A stretch of 64,000 bases of DNA from Desmodesmus armatus (Eukaryota > Chlorophyta > Chlorophyceae > Sphaeropleales > Scenedesmaceae): NCBI GenBank assembly GCA_007449985.2, contig VIIQ02000241.1:1-64000 (forward strand). Direction: 5' to 3'. Shown piece by piece: positions 36,942 to 48,100 of the stretch (position 1 is its first letter; each line of letters opens with the position of its first letter). The position numbers and the translations under genes are program-made. The notes beneath the pieces are model-generated. The model was not told the origin of the DNA and did no database searches. It saw only the letters and a list, made by a program, of their open reading frames with translations.

Positions 36942-39126
36942 ACAGCAGCAGCAGCAACAGCAGCAGCAAGAACATAAGGTTCAGCAATTCAAGGCCCTTA
37001 CAGGCGGCCGATGCAGTACTAGCATCACACTGGCATCGTCCAAAATTCGTGGCCGAGCCGTCAACATACACCAGCAAATGACCCCCCCCCCAAACACAGA
37101 AATATGCGGGAGTATGTTACATGGACATTTTTTTGCCAAACAACAATGGCATTGTTCACCAGGGTCGAGCCAGGTGAACCTCATAAGTTGTCTCCCCTGC
37201 GGTGGTTTGCACCACCTACACTGGGTTGACCAAAAAAGACACAGCTCCCTGGCACACACCCGGGACCCCCCCCCCCTAACACACACACATACACTCAACT
37301 CCACCCAGCACTGCATAACATGCACCATCCTCCACGACTAGTCAAGGACACAAATACACATGCATGTTTCTCAAGTATCCTAACCAGTGGCTATACCCCA
37401 CACAACCCCGCTGGTGGGGGAGGGAAGCTGCCCTGCCACCCCCCCCCCCACCACCACCACCATCGCCCCCCCCCCCCCCCCCTGTTGCACTCACCCATGC
37501 TGCTCCCAGCAGCTTGTGTGAGCCATATGGCCACACGTTGTCATGTGTAACCCAGGGTGGCTGTCACACTTCCCATACATCACACCACACTGCTGCCAGG
37601 CAGCAATGCGGCTGCTGCAGCCAGCCGCCGCCAATGCTGCTGCCATAGCCTCACTGCTGCCGCCATTGCTGCCGCCACCGCCGCCATTGCTGCCACTGCT
37701 GCCGCCACTGCTGCCACTGCTGTCATCACTGTGTGGCAGCAGTGCTGTGAATGCATTGCTGTTGGGGTTGATGGGGTGAGTCCAGCGGGGGTGGGGGTGA
37801 GGCAGGTGGACAGCGTGCCAGACACCTGCAGCAGCAGCAGCAAGCAGCAGCATTGGCAGCAAGCAGCAGCATTGGCAGCAAGCAGCAGCACTGGCTGTGC
37901 GTATGTTGAATAGTGTCAGCCCTTCCCCCCGCAGATCCACCTGCCCCCTCTCTTCACTCATGCACCCCCCTTTCGTTTACCCACCCGCCTCTCCACCAAC
38001 ACTCAGAACTGCTGCCCGCAGTGACACCCCCCCCCCCCCACCCCAACCCTCGCACCCTTCCCCCCTCACCTGTGCGAATGCCAGTAGTGCCAGAGGCCCC
38101 TTGCTGCTGTCAGCTGCCCTGCACACCACACACTCCCCAAACACCTCACCCAAGCTGCACCGCACAGCAGGCACACACACGCCCTGCTGCTGCTGCTGCT
38201 GTATCTGCTGCTGCTGCTGCTGCTGCTGCTGCAGGGTCTCAACAGGCAACAACCCAGCTGCAGCAGCAGCCACTGCTGCCAGCTCCTGAGAAGCACTCCG
38301 CTGCGTCTGCTGCTGCTGCTGCTGCTGCTGTGCCTGCTGCTGCTTGTCCCCAACTGCTGCTGCTGCTGCTGGTTGCTGTTGTTGTTCTGCCTCAGAGTCA
38401 GTGTCCATGCTGCTGTCATCAGCAAACTGCATGAAGGCAGCCTGCTGAGCCTTCAAACGGGCTAACGCAGCCTCCTGCACAAGTAACGAAGATGTGTGTG
38501 TGTGTGTGTGGGGGGGGGGGTGTTGAACACATGGATTACATGCGAGTCACATGTGCGTGTGCGTGTGTGTGTGTGGGGGGGGGGGGGGGCTTCTGTCAAC
38601 TAGGGAGCTTGATGGGAAGAGCAGGTGTTGCATCTGCTGCTGAGCCTTCAACTGGGTTATCGCAGCCATCCTACACACTCAACACACTCGCATGTGTTCT
38701 TGCTGACAGAATCAGATTGCAGTTTGATCGCTTCAATCTGACACGTGCCCCCCACCCACCTGTGCCGCTGCTTTGGCCTTCCTCTTCCTACTGTCTCCTT
38801 CTTCCCCATCGTCCCCTGGACTCCTCACCCGCTGCTGCTGCTGCTGCTGCTGTGGACCATCTTCCTCCCCCTCGGGCCTCAACACCGCCTGCAGCAGCAG
38901 TAGCACTTCCCTTGCTAGCGGCAGCAGCACCTTACTGCAGCTGCTCACTTCAACAGATAACACAGACCTACTGCTGCCGCCACTGCTGCCACTGCTGCCG
39001 GCAGCAGTGGCGGCGGCTGCGGCAGCAGCGGAAGGTGCTGCTGCTGCTGCTGTTGAAGTGCTGCCTGTGGACAGCACTGACAAGCTGGGGATGATGCCAG
39101 GCAGAGTAGCAGCAGCAGCAGCAATA

Positions 39127-39199
<73 letters not shown>

Positions 39200-42100
39200 A
39201 AGGAAACTGCAGCTGTGCCAGTGGGGGTCCCTTGTAATCTTTGCTAGGCACCCCAACAGCTGACAGAATGACCTCCAGTTCCTCACACTCCTGGCGGCTG
39301 ATGGTCACACTTTCGTCCTCTTGCTGCTGCTGCTGCTGCTGCTGCAGGCGTTGCTTGAGGTTGTGCAGTCCCAGGCTGAGTAGGTTGAGTGCTGACAACA
39401 CCATGTCCTCAGTCACCTGGTTGCCCTGCACACACAGTGGCATCAGGTGGTAGGGGGTGCACACAAGCATGTTTGGCCAATACTACAATCAAGTAGCGAG
39501 CGTAGAAACATCCATTGGTTGACATCATAGAAAAAAATAAAGTGACACAGTGCATCACGTAACTATAGAAGTCATGTGGGCAGTCAGCAGTGATCTTGAC
39601 CCCCCCCCCCCCCAACTGCCCCCCCTTCCACCTCAGTGTCAAAGACACACACCTGTGTAGGCATGGATGACCGCCGCCGCCTCCTATCACTCATCATCCG
39701 CTGCAGCAGCGCCCGAGTGATCTGACCCCTGTCACCACCCGTGGCAGCCGCCACTGTCTCCGCTGCTGCTGCTGCTGCTGCTGCTGCTTCCGCCTCAGAC
39801 ACCCTACCCCCTCTCGGCCTAATCCTCATGTTTGCACCCCCTGCTGCCTCACCACCCCCCACCTCACTCCCAGCAGCAGCAGCAGCAACACCAGCAGCAG
39901 CAGCGGCAGGACCCTCCGCACCACCCCCACCCCCGGGGGTCCCCCCTGGGGGTACCCTGCACCCCCTGGGGGGTACCCCGCCGCAGCAGCAGCCCCTGTG
40001 TGACAGCCTCACTCTGCTGCATCAGCAGAGCAGCAAGCCCCAGGGCTCCCCATCTGCTGCTGATGCAAGTATATACTGCAAAAGTCGCATCAACCAGGGG
40101 GTGGCTGGTAGGGTGGCCAATGGGGCGAAGAAGGGTGTGAGGGGCTGGGCTGGTGGGTTGAGTTGCCAGGGGGGCTGGTAGTCTGCGAGGTCTGAGGCTC
40201 TGCTGGCTGCTGTGTGCAGCTCGGGGCGGCTGTACAGCAGGAAGTGGGGGTCCCAAAACTGCCAGTGCTCACGCCTGAAGGGGGCAGGGGGGGGGGGGGG
40301 GCGAGGGGGGGGGGGGGAGGGCAGGGGCACAGTGGGTGTGACAGTGAGGGGCGAGCATGGGGGTGAGGGGCTGGCTGCTGGATGTATGTACACATGTTGG
40401 CCATGTTTGTACAGCAAGAAGCCGGGGTTCCTGGCTGCCAGCGCCCGCAAACGTGCTGGCATCGATCTCCCAAACCAGTTGTTTCACATGAAAGTGACGG
40501 TCACAAGAATGTTATTAAATTATTAAATTATGACACTGTCATAACAGTCACATAACAGTGCCATCCCGACTCACTTGAGGCAGTATGCTCCCGCCTCCCC
40601 CAGCTTGGGCTGCCTGAATGTGGCCAGCTCACCCAACAACTGCTCTATCATCTCAGGCTCATTCTGCACACAGACACAGACAGGAAACAGACGAGGGGGT
40701 TGAAATTGAGCTTGGTAGCTGGGGAGGAAAAAGGGAGGTGGGGGAGGGGGGGGGTGAGGGCAGACCACTTGATGTCCAGGCACTCTCCAGATGGGGGCAA
40801 GCAGCGGACGGGGGGGGGGGGGGGGGCACGTGGCAAAATATCTGAGTGTGGCCAGCTCACTCAGCAGCTCCCCAATAATCTCAGGCCCATTCTGCGGAGA
40901 CACATGACAAAGGGGAGGGGGGAGGCGGTGGTGATAAGCTGTTCCCGGGGGGGGGGGGGGGGGGGTGTTTACGCCCAGGGGGGGGGGGGGGGGGGGGCTT
41001 GCAGTGCAGGAGGCTGGAAAGACGGGGGCAAGCAGTGGAAGCTTCCTTACCCCCTTGGGGTGGTGGTTGGAAGGGGGGGTGGGGCTGACAGCTGGCAACG
41101 TATCTGAACGGCGTATGCGAGGAGGGCTAAAAACATGTGTGGAGAGGGTGGGACTAGCAGTGTGGATTTACAAAACAGTGCCAGCACACCTTTGGTGATG
41201 GGTATCACAACAGCATCAGCCCAATGAACCCCTCCCCCTCATAGGTGTGCCCCATTCTTGGCCACAACGCCTACTGTCACAAGCAGCAGTATTGGAGTTG
41301 CAGGGTTTCGATCCCCGTACCCCTCGCATGCAAAGCGAGTGCTCTACCGATGAGCTACAACCCCTGCTTATGATTTACCCAACAGGGACACCCATACTGT
41401 GCTGAAAAAGCAAGTTTTCCTCTCTTGCCGGCCGAACCGTGGTTGGGCTGTCTTGAGCCGAAACCTCATCCCCGGCTGCATCATGTTGTGTGGGACATGG
41501 TGTGTCTGGCTGGCATAGGTGCTGTTGACTTTGGCCGCAGAGTGGCTTGGGCTGTGGCAGCAGAAGGCCCTGCACTGCCTCTGCTGACGGTAGAGCGCAT
41601 TGCAGGGCGTGCTGCTGTTGGGGAGTTTTGGCGCGTCTTGGCTGACTTTGCGGTTTCTGCAATCATCCCTAAGCGGGCGCAGGGGCTTGCGCTCACACAG
41701 CAGCCTTTCATTGCATGGCATGTTGTGCTGTCAGGAGGCAACGGTTTGCGAGTAGTTGGGCATTGAGCGTCTGCATGTGTTGACATGTGAGTTGTTGGCT
41801 GCTGTGTGACTTCTGTTCTGCTGGCTTGTGAACAGTGCAGCGACCGGTGGTGTCGGTGAAGTTGCCCCCACGTACGCCCACTGCAACATGTGGGAGTGGT
41901 TTGTGGCTCGCAGCTGTGTGTTCGCTGTTTTCTGTTCCGTCCGCCCTTTCTTATCGCAACCCTGCAGGTGCGAGAAGCAGTGCCGTTGGCGCCATTCAGT
42001 CCTTCCAGTGTATTATATCTGTTTTCGCAATCTGGAAGCACACTGAGTGTGCGTGACAAGCTTTTGATGGTGGGGTTTGTCCGAACGGCCCCCTTCCGTA

Positions 42101-45100
42101 CTGGTTGTGTCCATCCGTGGCTGGGTTCAGTTGCAACGTAGTTGCTTAAGAAACCCGTGTAACACCTTCATTCATTCTGTCTTGAGCCTGGGCATGCCTT
42201 TGGTTCCCTTCCGATGCTGGGTGTCGTTGCAGCGTAGCTGCGTGTGTCGCCCTGTAACCCCTTCTTCTTCTTCCTGGGCATGCCGTAAAACTGCCTCGCA
42301 TCAGCACGGCGCTGCAACATGTGCCAGGGGCTGTCCCAGCCCAGCCTCGCTGGTGTGTTTCGCCCCTATTATAGTCAGTAGTTATTCCTCTTGTGTCTGT
42401 GCCGCGGATCAGGAGGCAGCCTGTGCAGCACGGGCTGAGCTCAGCCATCGCGATGTGCTGACGTGGGTCTTTCACGTAGGCCGCGCGCTGGGGTTGTTGT
42501 GTCGTCCCTTGTTTTTGCTGGTTTCTGTGTTTGTGTTGTGGCTGTTTCGGACCAGCGTTTGGCCAGCACAGTGGGCTGTCGGACCGGTGGGGCAGTAGCA
42601 GTTGACAGCAGTAGCTGGAGAGCTGGAGCTGGAGCTCGAGCAGCAGCTGGCGTGCAGCATCACGCACAGTGTTGATTATCTTCATTGTGCCGTGGTTTTG
42701 TCGCGTTTACAGCAGCAGCAGCAGCAGCTGTGGCTGGATCAGCAGCAGTCCGCTGAGTCAGCACGCAGGTGCTGGTGTGCAGCAGCAGTGGCAGCAGAAC
42801 ACAGGCAAGGGCCATGCAGTGGCCTTGGGCCTGGTTGTAGGGGGCAGTGTTGCTGGCCTGTGAACGGTGCAGGTGCTTGGGCGCGCTGACTTGGGGCAGC
42901 CCGGTATACAAAGGTGTCGCTCTGACACCCCGGGCACCTGTCTTGGGGGTGTGTATCGCAGCACAGCTGGAGCCTTTCTTCCACATTGTGTTCGAAGTGG
43001 TCGCCCCGGGGGCATGGGGGTGTGTGTTCGGCTTGGTACTGGTGGAAGCCCTCTTGTCTGTGTGGCTGGCTTTGTGGGGTTGAAGCCTTGCCTGTGGTCC
43101 CCTCCTTTCCGACAGTCTCCTCTGCAGACATCTATGGTGGCGGGTTCTCTCCTTTCCGTGCTGTCTGTTCCCGTCCTTGTAGGTCCTGCAAAGGACTTTG
43201 GTTCCCTTCCGATGCTGGGTGTCGTTGCAGCGTAGCTGCGTGTGTCACCCCTTCTTCTTCTTTCTTCTGTCTTGAGTAAGGACTTTGGTTCCCTTCCTTG
43301 AGTAAGATCTATGGTGGCGGGTTCTCTCCTTTCCGTGCTGTCTGTTCCCGTCCTTGTGGGTCCTGCAAAGGACTTTGGTTCCCTTCCGATGCTGGGTGTC
43401 GTTGCAGCGTAGCTGCGTGTGTCGCCCTGTAACCCTTCTTCTTCTTCTTCTTCTTCTTCTTCTTCTTCCTTGAGTAAGGACTTTGGTTCCCTTCCGATGC
43501 TGGGTGTCGTTGCAGCGTAGCTGCGTGTGTCGCCCTGTAACCCCTTCTTCTTCTTCTTCTGTCTTGAGTAGTGACTTCTGTTCTGCTGGCTTGTGAACAG
43601 TGCAGCGACCGGTGGTGTCGGTGAAGTTGCCCCCACGTACGCCCACTGCAACATGTGGGAGTGGTTTGTGGCTCGCAGCTGTGTGTTCGCTGTTTTCTGT
43701 TCCGTCCGCCCTTTCTTATCGCAACCCTGCAGGTGCGAGAAGCAGTGCCGTTGGCGCCATTCAGTCCTTCCAGTGTATTATATCTCTGTTTTCGCAATCT
43801 GGAAGCACACTGCGTGTGCGTGACAAGCTTTTGATGGTGGGGTTTGTCCGAACGGCCCCTTCCGTACTGGTTGTGTCCATCCGTGGCTGGGTTCAGTTGC
43901 AACGTAGTTGCTTGAGAAACCCGTGTAACACCTTCATTCATTCTGTCTTGAGTAGGATTGGTGGCGCCTTGAGTTACAAGGGCGGGACATGGTTTGGGTC
44001 CCGGGGCTTGCATCGGGTTGGCTGGGTCCTTGAGGCCTCTTTGTAACGAACACTGCCTGACTGACTGACCGAACGAATGTAACGAACAATGAGTGCCGTC
44101 CGTTTGCAGCGTAGCTGCTTGATCACGGTGTAACACTTCTTCTTCTTAGAACAATGAGTGAGTGAGTGCGGCCGTTTTGTGCACTGTGCATGTTGCAGGC
44201 GGACAAGGGGTGTGCACGTCAGTCCCCTGCAAGTGCTAGGTGCACCTCTGGGTGGCTGAGAGGCGTCTAGCTACGCGGGGGTGGGGGGGGGGGTCACCAC
44301 TTGGAGTGCAGGAGGTTGGAGAGATGGTGGCAAGCAGCGGAAGCTTTCCCGCCCGTTGGGGTGTAGGGGGGGGGGTGACAGCTGGCAAGACATCTGAAAG
44401 ACGCACACGGAGTTTTGAAAACATGTGCGGGTGGAGGGGGGGGGGGGCGGCAGCAGTGTGGCAATGCAAAACATTGCAAGCACGCCTGCTTTGGTGGTTG
44501 TCATCAACAAAGAAACCTTAGCCCACTCAGCTGCCCCCTGAAGGAAATAAGCCAAGGAGTATGGGCCAGCAGCTACTGTCACAAGCAGCAGAATTGAGTT
44601 GCAGGGTTTCGATCCCCGTACCCCTCGCATGCAAAGCGAGTGCTCTACCGATTGAGCTACAACCCCTGGTTGTGTCCACAACTATGGGGACACCCAATCT
44701 GAGGTTTAAATCAGCTTTTCCTCGAACGAACAATGAGTGAGTGAGTTTCCTCTCTTGTCTGTGCCGTGGTTTTGTCGCGTTTACAGCAGCAGCAGCAGCA
44801 GCAGCTTTGGCTGGATCAGCAGCAGTCCGCTGAGTCAGCAGGCAGGTGCTGGTGTGCAGCAGCAGTGGCAGCAGAACACAGGCAAGGGCCATGCAGTGGC
44901 CTTGGGCCTGGTTGTAGGGGGCAGTGTTGCCTGTGAACGGTGCAGGTGCTTGGGCGCGCTGACTTGGGGCAGCCCGGTATACACAGGTGTCGCTCTGACA
45001 CCCCGGGCACCTGTCTTGGGGGTGTGTATCGCAGCACAGCTGGAGCCTTTCTTCCACATTGTGTTCGAAGTGGTCGCCCCGGGGGCATGGGGGTGTGTGT

Positions 45101-48100
45101 TCGGCTTGGTACTGGTGGAAGCCCTCTTGTCTGTGTGGCTGGCTTTGTGGGGTTGAAGCCTTGCCTGTGGTCCCCTCCTTTCAGACAGTCTCCTTTGCAG
45201 ACATCTATGGTGGCGGGTTCTCTCCTTTCCGTGCTGTCTGTTCCCGTCCTTGTAGGTCCTGCAAAGGACTTTGGTTCCCTTCCGATGCTGGGTGTCGTTG
45301 CAGCGTAGCTGCGTGTGTCGCCCTGTAACCCCTTCTTCTTCTTCTTCTCTTCTTCCTCTCTTGTCGTAGTTGCTTGAGAAACCCGTGTAACACCTTCATT
45401 CTCTCTTGTCGGCCAGCGTGTCACTGCATGCTTGGCTGCTGTCGTTGCAGCGTAGCTGCGTGTGTCGCCCTGTAACCCCTTCTTCTTCTTCTTCTTATGC
45501 TTGGCTGCTCAGCAGGCCCCATGTGCTTGAGGGGCAGTTGCGAGCTCACCGGGTGGGCGACAGCCCCCCTTGGTTGGCTGCTGATCGCGGCCTGCAGTGT
45601 GCAGCTTTGTGGATGGGGGTGAAACCTCATCCCCGGCTGCATCATGTTGTGTGGGACATGGTGTGTCTGGCTGGCATAGGTGCTGTTGACTTTGGCCGCA
45701 GAGTGGCTTGGGCTGTGGCAGCAGAAGGCCCTGCACTGCCTCTGCTGACGGTAGAGCGCATTGCAGGGCGTGCTGCTGTTGGGGAGTTTTGGCGCGTCTT
45801 GGCTGCCTTTGCGGTTTCTGCAATCATCCCTAAGCGGGCGCAGGGGCTTGCGCTCACACAGCAGCCTTTCATTGCATGGCATGTTGTGCTGTCAGGAGGC
45901 AACGGTTTGCGAGTAGTTAGGCATTGAGCGTCTGCATGTGTTGACATGTGAGTTGTTGGCTGCTGTGTGACTTCTGTTCTGCTGGCTTGTGAACAGTGCA
46001 GCGACCGGTGGTGTCGGTGAAGTTGCCCCCACGTACGCCCACTGCAACATGTGGGAGTGGTTTGTGGCTCGCAGCTGTGTGTTCGCTGTTTTCTGTTCCG
46101 TCCGCCCTTTCTTATCGCAACCCTGCAGGTGCGAGAAGCAGTGCCGTTGGCGCCATTCAGTCCTTCCAGTGTATTATATCTGTTTTCGCAATCTGGAAGC
46201 ACACTGAGTGTGCGTGACAAGCTTTTGATGGTGGGGTTTGTCCGAACGGCCCCCTTCCGTACTGGTTGTGTCCATCCGTGGCTGGGTTCAGTTGCAACGT
46301 AGTTGCTTGAGAAACCCGTGTAACACCTTCATTCATTCCCATGTGCTTCAATGGCCGCGCATTCAGACGCTTTATGCCTTGTACATGTTTGCATGTTGCC
46401 TAACCTTGTGTGTTGCAGGTGGTTCGCTGCTCTTGAGAAGGAGGTGGCGCCTTAAGTTGCATTGGAGGGACATGGTTTGGGTCCCTGAGCTTACATGGTG
46501 TGGGCTGGGTCTTTCGGGGATCTCAATGTAACGAACAATGAGTGAGTGAGTGAGTGAGTGTCGGCCGGTTTTGTGCACTGTGCATGATGCATGAGGGCAA
46601 GGGTGGTGCAGGCCAGCCCCCTGCAAGTGCTAGGTGCACCCGTGGGTGGCTGAGAAGCGTCTAGCTACGCGCAGGGGGGGCGGCTTGCATACTCTGTCGT
46701 AACATCCTTTGCCAGCTACAGAGGGGGGAGAGTTATGTCCTTGTTTGCCACTGGTCGGTAGCTTATGGTCTAAACTGTCCAACCCCTGACCACTGCCCCT
46801 TCACACACGGTGGCTGAATGCATGCATGAAATGCCATCCCGTGGGGGGTGGGAGGGGGGCAAGAGGTCGGCGAGAGGGGTTAACCCCAAACGCATCAGCA
46901 TAGGGTTGGTTGCGCCAGCTGGGGGTTGGTCGCCGTGCAGGCGATTCAGGGCAGGTTCAACAGAACAGAACAGTGGGATGTTCAACAGCAAAAGACAGTA
47001 GCTGCACCCACTCAGGATCAAACTGAGGCCCTTGTGCGTGTGAGGCACACGTGATAACCAACTACACCATGGGTGCTGGACGGGACCGTCTAGTAGTGAT
47101 GCTGCTGCTGTGCTGGCGGCTCCTGTGGCGGCTGCTGCTTTTTTTCACCTCTGCTCACGTGGCCCGGGCGTACAGCTGCAGGACAAGCTTGGTTGCTCTG
47201 CATGCTTGGTTGCTCAGCAGGCCCCATGTGCTTCAATGGCCGCGCATTCAGACGCTTTATGCCTTGTACATGTTTGCATGTTGCCTAACCTTGTGTGTTG
47301 CAGGTGGTTCGCTGCTCTTGAGAAGGAGGTGGCGCCTTAAGTTGCATTGGAGGGACATGGTTTGGGTCCCTGAGCTTACATGGTGTGGGCTGGGTCTTTC
47401 GGGGATCTCAATGTAACGAACAATGAATGAATGAATGAATGAGCTTGGCACCGAAGTGCTCCAGCAGTCCGCAGCTTATAAGAAAATCCAGAGAAAGTTT
47501 CTGAAGCTCCAATCAGACTTTGCAGCATACAAGGCACAGCTGGCAGCAGGCATTCTGCCCCCCAGCCTCGGCCCAGCAGTACTGCGCACCCAGCCCCACA
47601 CTGGCAGCACAGACCTGGACAAAGCTGCTGGAGAAACTGCCCAGCAGCGATACCGTGAGTGCCTCAATGAGATTGCTGAGATCTATAAGCAGCAGAAGCA
47701 GGCAGTCATTGACGACCTGTCAGACACAGTGCAGCAGCTCAAGACTGTCAAAGGTCCTGATGCCGTGCGAGCAGTATTCAGCAGCTTTGTGTCCGGCTCC
47801 AGCCACGCAGCTGACGCCGACCTGCAGCTCCTGCTCACCCACGCCCTCAAGCTTCTGGACATTAACGTCAATTCCATTGGTAACTCCCTGCACGAGGGTG
47901 CTGCTGCACGGGAGACCAAGCTGCTGGCGGCAGCACAGCGCCGCATCGAGCAACAGCAGCGGCAGCAGCAGCGCCAGCAAGCCAATGGCACCACCGCTGC
48001 CAGCCTGGCAGCCGCAGCTGCAGCAGCAGGAGCCGCTGCAGCAGTCTCAGCAGTGGCAGCAGCAGCGCCACCTGCACCAGCTGGCGCACAGGAGGGTGCA

